64,000 nt of DNA from Serratia liquefaciens ATCC 27592 (GCF_000422085.1 NC_021741.1:3968001-4032000); one strand, 5' to 3'; positions 44,839 through 55,547 are shown, numbered from the stretch's first letter. Program-made: numbers and translations. Notes: generated from the sequence alone by a model not told the origin.

Positions 44839-46440
44839 ATGCAACCATCATCTGAACATGTTAGCGATGTACTGATCGTCGGCAGCGGTGCTGCGGGCTT
44901 GTCACTGGCGTTGCGCCTGGCGCAGCATTGCAAGGTTACCGTACTCAGCAAGGGGCCGCTCAACGAAGGCGCCACATTCTATGCCCAAGGCGGGATCGCC
45001 GCGGTTTTCGATGAAACGGACAGTATTGCCTCACACGTTGATGACACTTTAATTGCCGGAGCCGGCCTGTGTGACAGAGACGCCGTTGAGTTTATCGCTG
45101 GCAATGCCCGCCACTGCGTGCAGTGGTTGATTGACCAAGGGGTCTTGTTCGACACCGAAGTCAACGCTCAGGGCGAAGAGCATTACCACCTGACGCGGGA
45201 GGGGGGGCACAGCCACCGCCGTATCCTGCATGCCGCTGATGCTACAGGTAAAGAAGTAGAGACCACACTGGTAGGGAAAGCAAGCGCCCACCCCAATATT
45301 TGCGTGATGGAACGCCGCAATGCGGTCGATCTGATCACCTCCAACAAAATTGGCCTGCCGGGCACCCGCAGAGTCGTCGGCGCCTACGTCTGGAACCGCG
45401 AACTGGAGCAGGTAGAAACCTATCGTGCCAAAACGGTGGTGCTGGCAACCGGCGGTGCAGCCAAGGTGTATCAATACACCACCAACCCGGATATCTCTTC
45501 CGGAGATGGCATCGCCATGGCCTGGCGCGCAGGATGCCGGGTCGCCAACCTCGAATTTAACCAGTTTCACCCGACCTGCCTGTTCCACCCGCAGGCACGT
45601 AACTTCCTGCTGACCGAAGCCTTGCGCGGTGAAGGGGCTTATCTGAAGCGCCCGGACGGCAGCCGCTTTATGCCCGATTTTGACCCACGAGGCGAACTGG
45701 CACCACGCGATGTCGTTGCCCGCGCCATCGACCACGAAATGAAGCGCCTGGGTGCGGACTGCATGTATCTGGATATCAGCCATAAACCGGCTGAATTCAT
45801 TACTCAGCATTTCCCAATGATCCATGAAAAACTGCTGACGCTGGGTTTCGATCTGACTACGCAACCTATCCCTATCGTACCCGCCGCGCACTACACCTGC
45901 GGCGGCGTAATGGTCGATCAGCATGGCCGTACCGATCTGGATGGGCTGTATGCCATTGGCGAAGTCAGCTATACCGGCCTGCATGGCGCCAACCGCATGG
46001 CGTCCAACTCGCTGCTGGAGTGTTTGGTTTACGGCTGGTCAGCAGCAGAAGACATCAAGATGCGTCTGCCGTTTATCAAGTTGGCGAAACAGCTGCCGCA
46101 ATGGGATGAGAGCCGGGTGGATGACGCGGATGAACGAGTGGTCATTCAGCACAACTGGCATGAGTTGCGGCTATTTATGTGGGACTACGTGGGTATTGTG
46201 CGCACCACCAAACGGTTGGAGCGTGCACTGCGCCGCATCAATACGCTGCAGGCGGAAATTGATGAGTACTACGCCAACTTCCGTATCTCCAACAATTTGC
46301 TGGAGCTGCGAAATCTGGTGCAGGTGGCGGAATTGATCGTACGCAGCGCCATGGCGCGTAAGGAAAGTCGTGGGTTGCACTTTACGCTGGACTACCCCGA
46401 TATGCTGCCGGAAGCGCTGCCGACCATACTGCAACCCTAG
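44839..46440 (+). CDS. nadB: L-aspartate oxidase
   Basis: Start at 44839 ([17 protein letters not shown]), 533 aa. FAD-binding [14 protein letters not shown], active-site region [15 protein letters not shown] and CGGVMVD are clear. It oxidises aspartate to iminoaspartate, the first step of NAD synthesis with NadA. Divergent from rpoE as in E. coli. Confidence 0.98.
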   Translation: MQPSSEHVSDVLIVGSGAAGLSLALRLAQHCKVTVLSKGPLNEGATFYAQGGIAAVFDETDSIASHVDDTLIAGAGLCDRDAVEFIAGNARHCVQWLIDQGVLFDTEVNAQGEEHYHLTREGGHSHRRILHAADATGKEVETTLVGKASAHPNICVMERRNAVDLITSNKIGLPGTRRVVGAYVWNRELEQVETYRAKTVVLATGGAAKVYQYTTNPDISSGDGIAMAWRAGCRVANLEFNQFHPTCLFHPQARNFLLTEALRGEGAYLKRPDGSRFMPDFDPRGELAPRDVVARAIDHEMKRLGADCMYLDISHKPAEFITQHFPMIHEKLLTLGFDLTTQPIPIVPAAHYTCGGVMVDQHGRTDLDGLYAIGEVSYTGLHGANRMASNSLLECLVYGWSAAEDIKMRLPFIKLAKQLPQWDESRVDDADERVVIQHNWHELRLFMWDYVGIVRTTKRLERALRRINTLQAEIDEYYANFRISNNLLELRNLVQVAELIVRSAMARKESRGLHFTLDYPDMLPEALPTILQP

Positions 46441-46452
46441 CAGCGACACCGC

Positions 46453-46478
46453 AAGGGCGCCCACTGTGGCGCCCTTTT
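46453..46478. terminator. terminator between nadB and trmN6
   Basis: AGGGCGCC, a short loop, GGCGCCCT and TTTT between convergent genes. Confidence 0.88.
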
Positions 46479-46482
46479 CATT

Positions 46483-47232
46483 TCAATAGAACAAGTAGAA
46501 ATCGGTAATCAAACGGCGGAACGCCTCGGTGTAACTGCCATCAGCCAGCTTGATCGCCAGGCTTTGCGCCGCTTTTTCTTCCGTCGGTTGACGGGTCAGG
46601 GCCAGCAGCACGCGATGTAACGGCGTATCGGCGCGATCGCTGACGTTCAGCCGTTGCGCAGTATGCCATCCATGGCGTTGTGCATTACTTTCAAAGGCCT
46701 CACCAATATCATGCGGCAGCACTACGCAAAAAGTCCCCTGTGGGGCAATCAACCGTTCCGCGCTTTCCAGCAAGGCGTCGTGGGTAAGCGTTTCAGTATA
46801 ACGCGCGTTGTGACGAGCCTGGTCCCGGCAGGCGACAGCCGGCTCAAAATATGGCGGGTTGCTGACGATCAGGTCGTATTGGCCGGCATGGTGCTGGGCA
46901 TAATGATGAATGTCCTGCGCATGCACCCGGATACGCTCAGGCCAAGGCGATTCCTGAGCGTTGTCACGCGCCTGCGCGGCGGCAGCCTCGTCCAGCTCCA
47001 CGGCGTCAATCAGCACGGACTCGGCTGAACGCTGTGCCAACATCAGCGCGATCAGTCCGCTACCGCTGCCGATATCCAGCACGCGTTGCGCCTGCGCCAA
47101 GGGCGCCCATGCGCCGAGCAGCACGCCATCGGTGCCCACCTTCATTGCACAGCGATCGTGAGCAACAAAAAACTGCTTAAAGGTAAAACCACCGCGACGC
47201 GGGGTGAAATTTGCTTTCGATTGAGTACTCAC
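46483..47232 (-). CDS. trmN6: tRNA1(Val) (adenine(37)-N6)-methyltransferase
   Basis: GTG start at 47232 after AGGTGG, giving 249 aa; the longer upstream frame has no family similarity and crosses the srmB promoter. SAM motif I is VLDIGSGSGLIALMLAQ; catalytic motif IV is IVSNPPYF. N6-methylates A37 of tRNA-Val. E. coli name yfiC. Divergent from srmB. Confidence 0.95.
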   Translation of the reverse strand: MSTQSKANFTPRRGGFTFKQFFVAHDRCAMKVGTDGVLLGAWAPLAQAQRVLDIGSGSGLIALMLAQRSAESVLIDAVELDEAAAAQARDNAQESPWPERIRVHAQDIHHYAQHHAGQYDLIVSNPPYFEPAVACRDQARHNARYTETLTHDALLESAERLIAPQGTFCVVLPHDIGEAFESNAQRHGWHTAQRLNVSDRADTPLHRVLLALTRQPTEEKAAQSLAIKLADGSYTEAFRRLITDFYLFY

Positions 47233-47364
47233 AATAACCACCTGAAGACAAAACTGGCGTAGCATAAGGCAATCTGATTTTTGGGAAAAGAGATGCTTTC
47301 CGCTTAAATAGGTGAAGAACGCGGCCAACCCGTCTATAATCGGCGCCCCAAGTAGAGGTAGACC

Positions 47365-48690
47365 ATGACAGTAACCAATTTTTCCGAACTCGAACTCGAT
47401 GAACGCCTGATAAACGCCCTGCGCGATAAAGGCTACGAACGCCCAACCGCCATTCAAGCCGAGGCGATCCCGCCTGCGATGGATGGGCGCGACGTATTGG
47501 GTTCGGCGCCAACCGGCACCGGCAAGACCGCGGCATTTTTGCTGCCGGTATTGCAACATCTGCTCGACTTCCCACGTAAGAAGTCCGGCCCACCGCGCGT
47601 ACTGATCCTGACTCCGACGCGCGAGCTGGCGATGCAGGTAGCCGATCAGGCTCGTGAACTGGCTGCTCATACTTCGCTGGATATCGCCACCATCACCGGC
47701 GGCGTAGCCTATATGAACCACGCGGAAGTCTTCAGTGAAAACCAGGACGTGGTGGTCGCGACCACCGGCCGCCTGCTGCAGTATATTAAAGAAGAAAACT
47801 TCGACTGCCGCGCAGTAGAGACGCTGATCCTCGATGAAGCCGACCGCATGCTCGACATGGGCTTCGCGCAGGACATCGAAACCATTTCCGCCGAGACCCG
47901 CTGGCGTAACCAGACCCTGCTGTTCTCCGCGACGCTGGAAGGCGATGCCATCCGCGAATTCGCCGAACGCATTCTGAAAGAACCGGTAGAGGTCGAAGCC
48001 GATCCGTCACGCCGCGAACGTAAAAAGATCCTGCAATGGTACTATCGCGCCGACGACGTACAGCATAAAACCGCCCTGTTGGTGCACTTGCTGCAGCAAC
48101 CGGACGTGCAGAAATCCGTTATCTTCGTGCGCAAACGTGAGCGTGTGCATGAGCTGGCCGGCTGGCTGCGCGAGGCAGGCATCAACACCTGTTACCTCGA
48201 AGGCGAAATGGTGCAGGCCAAGCGCAACGAAGCGGTAAAACGTATGATGGACGGCCGTGTGAACGTGCTGGTCGCAACCGACGTTGCCGCCCGTGGTCTG
48301 GATATCCTGGATATCACCCACGTGTTCAACTTCGACATGCCGCGCACCGCAGATACCTATCTGCACCGTATCGGCCGTACCGGTCGTGCCGGGCGTAAGG
48401 GCACCGCAATTTCGTTGGTTGAAGCACACGACCACCTGCTGCTGGGCAAAGTGGGCCGTTATCTGAACGAGCCGCTGAAAGCACGCGTGATCGATGAGCT
48501 GCGTCCATCAACCAAAGTGCCAAGCGAAAAGAGCAACGGCAAGCCTTCGAAGAAGGTACTGGCCAAACGCGCGTCAGACAAAGAAAAGAACAAAGAAAAA
48601 GCCAAGGTGAAAGTACGTCATCGCGATGCGAAAAACGTAGGCAAACGCCGCCAGCCAAAGGCCAAGCCTGAGGGCAGCGGCGCGAAGTAA
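47365..48690 (+). CDS. srmB: ATP-dependent RNA helicase SrmB
   Basis: A 441 aa DEAD-box helicase with Q motif, APTGTGKTAAF, DEAD (LDEADRMLDMGF), SAT and the HRIGRTGRAGRKG motif VI. The C-terminus is a lysine-rich tail of about 50 residues. SrmB acts early in 50S subunit assembly. Confidence 0.97.
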   Translation: MTVTNFSELELDERLINALRDKGYERPTAIQAEAIPPAMDGRDVLGSAPTGTGKTAAFLLPVLQHLLDFPRKKSGPPRVLILTPTRELAMQVADQARELAAHTSLDIATITGGVAYMNHAEVFSENQDVVVATTGRLLQYIKEENFDCRAVETLILDEADRMLDMGFAQDIETISAETRWRNQTLLFSATLEGDAIREFAERILKEPVEVEADPSRRERKKILQWYYRADDVQHKTALLVHLLQQPDVQKSVIFVRKRERVHELAGWLREAGINTCYLEGEMVQAKRNEAVKRMMDGRVNVLVATDVAARGLDILDITHVFNFDMPRTADTYLHRIGRTGRAGRKGTAISLVEAHDHLLLGKVGRYLNEPLKARVIDELRPSTKVPSEKSNGKPSKKVLAKRASDKEKNKEKAKVKVRHRDAKNVGKRRQPKAKPEGSGAK

Positions 48691-48703
48691 TACCGCCGCA
48701 GTG

Positions 48704-48740
48704 AAAAAAAACCGCCTCCTTTTCCGCAGGCGGTTTTTTT
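48704..48740. terminator. terminator between srmB and phlB
   Basis: AACCGCCT, loop, AGGCGGTT and seven T residues. Flanking A and T runs allow function in both directions between the convergent genes. Confidence 0.92.
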
Positions 48741-48748
48741 ATGCCCCG

Positions 48749-49504
48749 TTACTGCTGTCCGTATTGCGCCGCCTGTTGATGGGCTTTCAGCCAGGCGTTC
48801 AGTTGACGATAGCGATCGCGCATTTCTTCATTCTGCAATGCCGTCGGCGTCTGCGATAAATAGAACTGGAAGGCCACGCCTTGCTGATTGCGCGCTTTGG
48901 CGTCCGCCCCCGCCTGCAACAGCATCAGCGCCAACTGCGGCGCATTGATTTTTGCCGCCAGGTGCAAAGGCGTATCCCCCAGCCGATCGATAAGGGTGAC
49001 ATCGGCACCGGACACCAACAGCAGCCGTACTTGCTCCTCACGCCCCGCCAAGACTGCCGCGGCCAGCGGCGTAGCACCGGTCACCGCATTGCGCGGATTC
49101 AGCGGCACTCCGTGTGCCAACAGCAATCGCAGATACTGCGGGTCCTGCACCGCAGCGGCGGTATGCAACGCGCTATTGCCATCCAGGCCCGGAGTGGTCG
49201 CATCGGCCCCCAACGCCAGCAGCGAGCTTAGGCTTTGCGTTTGCTGCGACAGTATGGCCCATTGCAGCAAAGTAACCTGACGGTCCCCCTGTTCATGCAG
49301 GCGCGCCTCAGTTGCCTGTTCGGCAATCCCGTTGCTATCACCACGCGCCACTGCCTGAGCCAGTGCCAGATTGCTGCGCCCGTTAAACGGAGAAATTTCC
49401 TGATTCATCTGTTGTTCCTTAGCCATCATCAGCAAACCGGCGATCGCGATTACCGCCAGCGTGGCGACCATTAACGTCTGCCATAGGCGCCGCCGTTCAG
49501 GCAT
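48749..49504 (-). CDS. phlB: ankyrin-repeat accessory protein of phospholipase A (PhlB)
   Basis: A 251 aa protein with an N-terminal TM anchor (about 11-27) and four to five ankyrin repeats from residue 75 on (GNSALHTAAAVQDPQYLRLLLAHG, DTPLHLAAKINAPQLALMLLQAG). In Serratia PhlB accompanies the phospholipase PhlA and is thought to protect the producer by restraining the enzyme. The start overlaps phlA by 8 bases, so the two are co-translated. Confidence 0.88.
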   Translation of the reverse strand: MPERRRLWQTLMVATLAVIAIAGLLMMAKEQQMNQEISPFNGRSNLALAQAVARGDSNGIAEQATEARLHEQGDRQVTLLQWAILSQQTQSLSSLLALGADATTPGLDGNSALHTAAAVQDPQYLRLLLAHGVPLNPRNAVTGATPLAAAVLAGREEQVRLLLVSGADVTLIDRLGDTPLHLAAKINAPQLALMLLQAGADAKARNQQGVAFQFYLSQTPTALQNEEMRDRYRQLNAWLKAHQQAAQYGQQ

Positions 49505-50459
49505 TGGCCTTCATCTCCCATGGCTTTTGCTCCGCCATCGAGCCGATCACCTTATCAATCCCATGAGCAGTCAGGCTGCGATCCAGGTGTTTGCTAGGGC
49601 GCCAGTCGTCAATGCCGCTCAGGGTGTCGTTATTGGCCAGCGTGATTTTATGCCCAATGGCATCCGGGATCAGCGAAGTGGATTCCTGCGTGCCGGTCAG
49701 CATGTCGTATTGCTCGCTGTAACGGCGGATACCACCGGCTTGTGCATCCTGCTTCGCCGCTGCCGGATCGATCCCCATACGATTCAACGTATAGTCGGAA
49801 ACCCCCGCAGCGTTAAAAGTCACCGCCACCGTGCCCGTTGCCAGCGCTGCCGTAGCCGCCAGACCGCCGCCAAGCGAATGACCGGTGATCACCAGCGCAT
49901 CACCAAAGGCTGCCTTGGCGCTTTTCGCAAGGGATACCGCCTGATTGTACTGCACATCGTCATAGCCGGTCGCCTGGCGCACGTTGCTCAACCAGTCGCG
50001 CATATCATTGGTGCCGGCGAAGGCCAACACATACTGCTGATTATCACTGTAAATCCCGGCCTGAAAACCCGACGCTGCATCTTGCAGACTGGCAGGATCA
50101 ATGCCAACCCCCAGCAAAGCATCGGCACTCAACCGATTGAATCCTTCGACGCCCTGACTGCCGGTGCTGTAAACGTCTTTAGCCAGTAACGCCAGCGTAT
50201 AGTCCCCCTTCTGTGGCTGCTGACCGCGTGTCACACCCTGATTCGCCGCCGCCGGCGCTGCTGCCGACAAATCGCTGACCAGCGTGTTCAGCAGGTTCTG
50301 GGCATTCAGGCTATTCTGGGAAAGCGTGGCCGCGGGGGCCTTTGATGCCGAGGGTTCAGTAGGCTGGGAAGGATCCAAACGCTCTGGCAACGAGCGCGTT
50401 GCCGGGGGCTGAATCGCCGCAGGGCTGACCGCAGAGGTAAAACTCAAAGACATACTCAT
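49497..50459 (-). CDS. phlA: phospholipase A1 PhlA
   Basis: A 320 aa lipase-fold enzyme. The nucleophile elbow GHSLGGG has Ser195; FAGTNDMRDWLSN gives the oxyanion strand. The first about 80 residues are Ser/Ala/Pro-rich without a Sec signal peptide, which fits the known export of Serratia PhlA through the flagellar type III apparatus. AAGGAG lies five bases before the ATG. A sigma-28-like promoter lies upstream. It hydrolyses phospholipid sn-1 ester bonds outside the cell. Confidence 0.9.
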   Translation of the reverse strand: MSMSLSFTSAVSPAAIQPPATRSLPERLDPSQPTEPSASKAPAATLSQNSLNAQNLLNTLVSDLSAAAPAAANQGVTRGQQPQKGDYTLALLAKDVYSTGSQGVEGFNRLSADALLGVGIDPASLQDAASGFQAGIYSDNQQYVLAFAGTNDMRDWLSNVRQATGYDDVQYNQAVSLAKSAKAAFGDALVITGHSLGGGLAATAALATGTVAVTFNAAGVSDYTLNRMGIDPAAAKQDAQAGGIRRYSEQYDMLTGTQESTSLIPDAIGHKITLANNDTLSGIDDWRPSKHLDRSLTAHGIDKVIGSMAEQKPWEMKANA

Positions 50460-50515
50460 GCCGACTCCTTGTCGATAGACTTATCAATGCCGCACCTCAT
50501 TGGGTGCTGATGTAG

Positions 50516-50542
50516 CTATCGGCAGGTCGGAGCAGTTCTGTA
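50516..50542 (-). promoter_or_regulatory. candidate sigma-28 (FliA) promoter of phlAB
   Basis: Minus strand: TACAGAAC (50535-50542), 11 bases, then GCCGATAG (50516-50523). The -10 matches GCCGATAA at seven of eight positions; the -35 is weaker (TAAAGTTT expected). Known flagellar control of phlA in Serratia supports it. Confidence 0.6.
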
Positions 50543-50604
50543 ATGAGAAGAATTATCTTTGCGAGGAATGTGATCCGGATTCACTTTCTGGCCGTTGCGG
50601 CAAG

Positions 50605-50628
50605 AAAAAAGGGAGCCGAAGCTCCCTT
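50605..50628 (-). terminator. terminator of grcA
   Basis: Minus strand AAGGGAGC, TTCG loop, GCTCCCTT and a T run, 18 bases after the grcA stop. The UUCG tetraloop makes it a stable hairpin. Confidence 0.92.
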
Positions 50629-50645
50629 ATTAAGCGTGCGTAAAA

Positions 50646-51029
50646 TTACAGACTTTCTGTAAAAGTACGTGTAATCACGTCACGCTGCTGTTCTGGCGTC
50701 AGCGAGTTGAAACGCACTGCATAGCCGGACACGCGGATGGTCAGCTGCGGGTATTTTTCCGGATGCTTTACCGCGTCTTCCAGAGTTTCGCGACGCAACA
50801 CGTTCACATTCAGGTGCTGACCACCTTCTACGCGAACGGTCGATTGCATTTCCAATGGCACTTCACGGTACTCGATCTGGCCCAGTTCGCTGACCGGTAC
50901 CACCTGATCTTCCGCATAGTTGGCTTTAGCGCAAACGCAGCGGGCTTCTGATGTTTCGTCGTCCAGCAGCCAGAAAGAGTTCACCAGCGCCTGGTCGTTC
51001 GCTTTAGTGATTTGAATACCAGTAATCAT
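50646..51029 (-). CDS. grcA: autonomous glycyl radical cofactor
   Basis: Start [12 protein letters not shown], 127 aa, same length as E. coli GrcA (YfiD). The C-terminal [10 protein letters not shown] carries the glycyl radical glycine. It replaces the damaged glycyl-radical end of pyruvate formate-lyase after oxygen exposure. An FNR-like box lies upstream. Confidence 0.97.
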   Translation of the reverse strand: MITGIQITKANDQALVNSFWLLDDETSEARCVCAKANYAEDQVVPVSELGQIEYREVPLEMQSTVRVEGGQHLNVNVLRRETLEDAVKHPEKYPQLTIRVSGYAVRFNSLTPEQQRDVITRTFTESL

Positions 51030-51375
51030 TTTGTTGCCTCCGTACAAGGGCGAAAAATTCTACTTCGAAAGAAAACCCAATGTTGGTTTCGGCCATTTGG
51101 TAAAACCATTGTTGTCTTGTTGTTCTGTATACCAGTCTGGCCGGGGCAATTCTTTGATTAAAGTCAATTTTCACGGGGTACCCACAGAGCGAGAATGGGC
51201 AAGTTTATGTTTTATGTCAATTTTCCCTGTAGAGCACATCGCAATTATTTTTGTAAATTTTAAAAAATATTTATATGCAGGAGCGCGGCGGAAAAAGAAA
51301 AGCAGGTTTCGCTGCGTGGCACTAAACGGTAAGCTATGCCCAGTGAATTGTTAACGAAAACAAAGGAGAGCGTTT
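51030..51375. other. grcA/ung intergenic region
   Basis: About 345 bases with divergent promoters for grcA (minus) and ung (plus). An FNR-like site is at 51152-51165. An open frame across part of it (51031-51354) has no protein-like features and no ribosome site. Confidence 0.5.
51152..51165. promoter_or_regulatory. FNR-like site upstream of grcA
   Basis: TTGATTAAAGTCAA matches TTGAT-N4-ATCAA in nine of ten defined positions. Its centre is about 130 bases from the grcA ATG. E. coli yfiD is FNR-activated. Confidence 0.6.
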
Positions 51376-52059
51376 ATGTCCACCTCCCTCACCTGGCATG
51401 ATGTTATCGGCAAGGAGAAAGAGCAGCCCTATTTTCATGAAACGCTTGCCTTTGTTGCCGCTGAACGCCAGGCCGGTAAGACCATTTACCCACCGCAAAA
51501 AGACGTGTTCAACGCCTTTCGTTATACCGAGCTAGCGGACGTGAAGGTGGTAATCCTCGGTCAGGATCCCTATCACGGCCCGAATCAGGCCCACGGGCTG
51601 TCCTTTTCGGTGCTCCCTGGCGTACCCGCTCCCCCTTCGCTGGTAAACATGTACAAAGAGCTGGCGACGGATATCCCGGGCTTTGAGCGCCCCAGCCATG
51701 GCTACCTGCAAAGCTGGGCGGAACAGGGTGTGCTGTTGTTAAACACGGTATTGACCGTTGAAGGCGGCCAGGCGCACTCCCACGCCAAACTGGGCTGGGA
51801 AACCTTTACCGACAGAGTGATCGCCGCGCTGAATGAAAACCGCGAAGGCATCGTGTTCCTGCTCTGGGGATCGCATGCGCAGAAAAAAGGCAACTTTATC
51901 GATCGCAACCGCCACCACGTGTTGAAAGCGCCACATCCATCGCCGCTTTCCGCCCACCGTGGGTTCTTGGGCTGTCGCCACTTTTCGCAGACCAACCAAC
52001 TGTTGGAACAGCAGGGGCTGGCGCCTATCGACTGGCTACCGCGACTGCCGCAGGCATAA
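51376..52059 (+). CDS. ung: uracil-DNA glycosylase
   Basis: A 227 aa base-excision repair enzyme. The catalytic [17 protein letters not shown] has the aspartate; the C-terminal [11 protein letters not shown] has the histidine and the minor-groove loop. It removes uracil from DNA. AGGAG precedes the ATG. Confidence 0.98.
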   Translation: MSTSLTWHDVIGKEKEQPYFHETLAFVAAERQAGKTIYPPQKDVFNAFRYTELADVKVVILGQDPYHGPNQAHGLSFSVLPGVPAPPSLVNMYKELATDIPGFERPSHGYLQSWAEQGVLLLNTVLTVEGGQAHSHAKLGWETFTDRVIAALNENREGIVFLLWGSHAQKKGNFIDRNRHHVLKAPHPSPLSAHRGFLGCRHFSQTNQLLEQQGLAPIDWLPRLPQA

Positions 52060-52070
52060 CCTAGACGCAA

Positions 52071-52096
52071 AAAAGGCACCCGCAGGTGCCTTTTCC
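52071..52096. terminator. terminator between ung and grpE
   Basis: AAGGCACC, CGCA loop, GGTGCCTT, with A and T runs on the two sides, between convergent genes. Confidence 0.92.
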
Positions 52097-52110
52097 TTAT
52101 TGAATTCGGC

Positions 52111-52683
52111 TTAAGCCTTGGCTTTGGAAACCGCCACCATCGCCGGGCGCAGCAGGCGACCATTCAGCGTATAGCCTTTCTGCATCACCATCATGACGTG
52201 GTTCGGCTGGTGATCGGCAGATTCCATCAGGCTCATTGCCTGGTGCACATCCGGGTTGAACGGCACGTTAATATCACCAACGATTTCAATCCCGTACTTA
52301 CGCACAACGTCCTGCAGGGACTTCAGCGTCAGCTCGATGCCTTCAATCATCGCCGTCAGTTCCGGATTGTTTTTATCCGCCAGTTCCAGCGCGCGCTCCA
52401 GGTTATCCAGCACCGGCAGCAGATCACCGGAGAACTTCTCCAGCGCAAATTTGTGTGCTTTTTCGATATCCAGCTCGGTGCGGCGGCGGACGTTTTCCAT
52501 TTCCGCTTTGGCACGCAGCAGGCTGTCGCGTTCATGCTGCTGGGCTTCGGCCAGTTGAGCTTCCAGCTCAGCAATGCGCTCATCCCGCAGATCGACGCCC
52601 TCAGCCGCTTCCGGCAAGACTTCCTGCTGTTCCATTTCTTCCGAGACTTGCTCGTTTGGCGTCTTCTGTTCTTTACTACTCAT
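52111..52683 (-). CDS. grpE: nucleotide exchange factor GrpE
   Basis: A 190 aa protein with an N-terminal coiled coil ([16 protein letters not shown]...) and the C-terminal beta domain ([33 protein letters not shown]). It releases ADP from DnaK. A sigma-32 promoter is readable upstream. Divergent from nadK. Confidence 0.98.
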   Translation of the reverse strand: MSSKEQKTPNEQVSEEMEQQEVLPEAAEGVDLRDERIAELEAQLAEAQQHERDSLLRAKAEMENVRRRTELDIEKAHKFALEKFSGDLLPVLDNLERALELADKNNPELTAMIEGIELTLKSLQDVVRKYGIEIVGDINVPFNPDVHQAMSLMESADHQPNHVMMVMQKGYTLNGRLLRPAMVAVSKAKA

Positions 52684-52724
52684 GAATATCTCCGCGTTTT
52701 AGCATTAATCTCGCAACTTGGCTT

Positions 52725-52753
52725 ATTATGGGGATCAAAACCGGGGTTTCAAG
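52725..52753 (-). promoter_or_regulatory. sigma-32 heat-shock promoter of grpE
   Basis: Minus strand: CTTGAAA (52747-52753), 13-base spacer, CCCCATAAT (52725-52733). Both boxes fit the sigma-32 consensus almost perfectly, about 42 bases from the grpE ATG. Confidence 0.88.
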
Positions 52754-52807
52754 TCAACCGGTCACAATGTGGGGCATAAACTGGTCCCGGTGAGGAAAAT
52801 CACAACA

Positions 52808-53686
52808 ATGAATAAAAAATTCGCCTGTATTGGCATTGTTGGCCACCCGCGTCACCCTTCGGCGCTGGCAACGCATGAGATGTTGTTTCACTGGTTAGTC
52901 GCCCGAGGCTATTCAGTGATGATTGAACGCCAAATCGCTCAGGATTTGGGGTTAAAAGATGCGGTTACCGGCAGCCTGGCGGATATTGGCCAAAAGGCCG
53001 ACCTGGCGGTAGTGGTCGGCGGCGACGGCAATATGCTCGGCGCAGCCCGCGTTCTGGCCCGCTACGACATCAAGGTGATCGGCGTTAACCGCGGCAATCT
53101 CGGCTTTCTGACCGATCTTGACCCCGACAACGCACTGCAGCAACTGGCCGACGTGCTGGAGGGCGAATACATCGATGAACAGCGCTTCCTGCTGGAAACC
53201 ATCGTGCACAAAGAGAACCAGCAGTGCCGCATCAGTACTGCTATCAACGAAGTGGTACTGCATCCGGGTAAAGTGGCGCACATGATCGAGTTCGAAGTGT
53301 ATATCGACGATCGCTTCGCCTTCTCGCAACGCTCTGACGGTCTGATTATCGCTACCCCGACCGGTTCGACTGCCTATTCGCTTTCTGCCGGCGGCCCGAT
53401 CCTGACGCCATCGCTGGAAGCCATCGCGCTGGTGCCGATGTTCCCGCATACCCTCTCGGCCCGCCCGTTGGTGATCAACGGCAACAGCACCATTCGCCTG
53501 AAGTTTTCGCAGATCGGCAGCGATCTGGAAATCAGCTGCGACAGCCAGATCGCACTGCCTATCCAGGAAGGCGAGGAAGTATTGATACGCCGCAGTGATT
53601 TCCATTTGAATCTTATTCATCCAAAGGACTACAGCTATTTCAACACGTTAAGCACCAAGCTGGGCTGGTCTAAAAAATTGTTCTAA
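52808..53686 (+). CDS. nadK: NAD kinase
   Basis: Start at 52808 ([17 protein letters not shown]), 292 aa, the E. coli length. Motifs [13 protein letters not shown] (GGDG), [12 protein letters not shown] and [16 protein letters not shown] are present. It phosphorylates NAD to NADP. Confidence 0.98.
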   Translation: MNKKFACIGIVGHPRHPSALATHEMLFHWLVARGYSVMIERQIAQDLGLKDAVTGSLADIGQKADLAVVVGGDGNMLGAARVLARYDIKVIGVNRGNLGFLTDLDPDNALQQLADVLEGEYIDEQRFLLETIVHKENQQCRISTAINEVVLHPGKVAHMIEFEVYIDDRFAFSQRSDGLIIATPTGSTAYSLSAGGPILTPSLEAIALVPMFPHTLSARPLVINGNSTIRLKFSQIGSDLEISCDSQIALPIQEGEEVLIRRSDFHLNLIHPKDYSYFNTLSTKLGWSKKLF

Positions 53687-53706
53687 AAATATCGCCAGCC
53701 CCTTTA

Positions 53707-53744
53707 CTGTATATAAAACCAGTTTATACTGTATGAAACTACAG
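53707..53744. promoter_or_regulatory. two LexA boxes of recN
   Basis: CTGTATATAAAACCAG (53707-53722) and CTGTATGAAACTACAG (53729-53744) both fit CTG-N10-CAG. They are six bases apart and cover the recN promoter, as in E. coli, where recN is strongly SOS-induced. Confidence 0.9.
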
Positions 53745-53772
53745 TTATGTGTTTATACACAGGAAGGTTCCC

Positions 53773-55434
53773 ATGCTGGCGCAATTGACCATCAGCAATT
53801 TTGCTATCGTTCGTGAGTTGGAAATTGATTTTCAACCGGGTATGACGGCGATTACCGGTGAAACCGGCGCCGGTAAATCTATCGCCATCGACGCGCTGGG
53901 GCTGTGCCTCGGCAACCGCGCCGACGGTAACGTCGTCAGGCTGGGAGCCGCCCGTGCCGATATCTGCGCCCGTTTTTCACTGGCAGATACCCCTTCTGCA
54001 CGCCAATGGCTCGAACAGAACCACCTGGACGACAGCAATGAGTGCTTGCTGCGCCGGGTCATCAATGCAGACGGCCGCTCACGCGGCTTTATCAACGGCA
54101 CTTCCGTGCCGCTTTCGCAACTGCGCGAACTCGGTCAGTTGCTGATTCAAATCCACGGTCAGCATGCCCACCAGTTGCTGCTCAAGCCCGATCACCAGAA
54201 GCAACTGCTCGACGCCTATGCCGACGAACCTGCCCTGTTGGCGCAGATGCAACAGGCTTATCAGCGTTGGCACCAAAGCTGTCGCGAACTGGCCCATCAT
54301 CAGCAACAGTCCATCGAACGCGACGCACGCCAACAGTTGCTGCAATACCAATTGAAAGAGCTGAACGAGTTTGCGCCCGTGGCCGGTGAGTTCGAACAGA
54401 TAGATTCGGAGTTCAAACGCCTGGCCAACAGCGGCCAATTGCTGACCATCAGCCAGCAGACCCTGCAATTGCTGGCTGACGATGAAGAAAACAACATGCT
54501 GAGCCAGCTTTACACCGCCAAACATCTGCTGGTTGAGCTGGTCGGCATGGATGAGAAACTCAGCGGGCTGCTGGACATGCTGGAAGAGGCGTCGATCCAA
54601 ATCAGTGAGGCCAGCGACGAACTGCGTCACTATGCCGATCGCATGGATCTGGACCCCAACCGCCTGCAAGAACTGGAACAGCGTCTGTCGCGCCAAATTA
54701 ACCTGGCGCGGAAACATCACGTTGCGCCAGAGGAACTGCCACAGCTGCACCAACAGATGCTGGATGAGCAGCAGTTGCTGTCGCAGCAAGAGAACGACCA
54801 TGAACACCTTAACGAGGCGGTCACTCTGCATCATCAGCAAGCGCTGCTGTTAGCGGAACAATTGCACCAGAAGCGCCAGCACTATGCCGCAGAGCTGACC
54901 ACGTTGATTACCGACAGCATGCAGGCCCTCTCCATGCCGCACGGCAAATTTAATATCGACGTTCGCTTCGAGCCGCAGCATTTGAGTGCTGAAGGGGCCA
55001 GCCGCACCGAATTCTGTGTGTCCACCAACCCAGGCCAACCGCTGCAAGCGCTGGCGAAAGTGGCCTCCGGTGGCGAACTGTCCCGCATTGCGCTGGCTAT
55101 CCAGGTGATTACCGCTCGCAAGATGGAAACCCCGGCGCTGATTTTCGACGAAGTGGACGTCGGCATCAGCGGCCCGACGGCCGCCATTGTTGGGCGCCTG
55201 TTGCGTCAACTTGGAGAATCTACCCAAGTCATGTGCGTCACCCACCTTCCACAGGTGGCCGGTTGTGGGCATCAGCACCTGTTTGTCAGCAAGCAGACTG
55301 ACGGCACGGAAACCGAAACGCAGATGTCACCGTTGGATAAACGTGCTCGTTTGCAAGAATTGGCGCGCCTTCTTGGCGGCAGTGAAGTCACCCGAAACAC
55401 CCTGGCGAACGCAAAAGAACTGCTTGCTGCATAG
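53773..55434 (+). CDS. recN: DNA repair protein RecN
   Basis: Start at 53773 ([16 protein letters not shown]) after GGAAGG; 553 aa. SMC-like protein: Walker [10 protein letters not shown], long coiled coils with Q-rich stretches, then the signature [14 protein letters not shown] and Walker [14 protein letters not shown]. Acts in double-strand break repair. Confidence 0.98.
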   Translation: MLAQLTISNFAIVRELEIDFQPGMTAITGETGAGKSIAIDALGLCLGNRADGNVVRLGAARADICARFSLADTPSARQWLEQNHLDDSNECLLRRVINADGRSRGFINGTSVPLSQLRELGQLLIQIHGQHAHQLLLKPDHQKQLLDAYADEPALLAQMQQAYQRWHQSCRELAHHQQQSIERDARQQLLQYQLKELNEFAPVAGEFEQIDSEFKRLANSGQLLTISQQTLQLLADDEENNMLSQLYTAKHLLVELVGMDEKLSGLLDMLEEASIQISEASDELRHYADRMDLDPNRLQELEQRLSRQINLARKHHVAPEELPQLHQQMLDEQQLLSQQENDHEHLNEAVTLHHQQALLLAEQLHQKRQHYAAELTTLITDSMQALSMPHGKFNIDVRFEPQHLSAEGASRTEFCVSTNPGQPLQALAKVASGGELSRIALAIQVITARKMETPALIFDEVDVGISGPTAAIVGRLLRQLGESTQVMCVTHLPQVAGCGHQHLFVSKQTDGTETETQMSPLDKRARLQELARLLGGSEVTRNTLANAKELLAA

Positions 55435-55440
55435 AAAAGC

Positions 55441-55468
55441 TCAACTTTTTTACTTTCCTGAGGTCATA
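55441..55468 (+). promoter_or_regulatory. possible sigma-E promoter of bamE
   Basis: TCAACTT (55441-55447), 16 bases, TCATA (55464-55468). It keeps the AACTT core and a TC-starting -10 with the usual spacing. E. coli bamE (smpA) belongs to the sigma-E regulon. Confidence 0.42.
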
Positions 55469-55547
55469 TTGGGGCCCTGTAAAGGTTTCCAACTGCTGCA
55501 AGGTCTATTATCATCGGCATCCTATGCCCTAAAGGAATGTGATTACT

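Noticed and set aside
45049..45984. 311-codon minus-strand open frame across nadB
   Set aside because: Fully inside nadB on the other strand with no start signal; nadB matches E. coli closely along its whole length.
46483..47721. 412-codon version of TrmN6
   Set aside because: The first about 163 codons cross the srmB start and promoter; family length and the GTG with AGGTGG at 47232 favour the short form.
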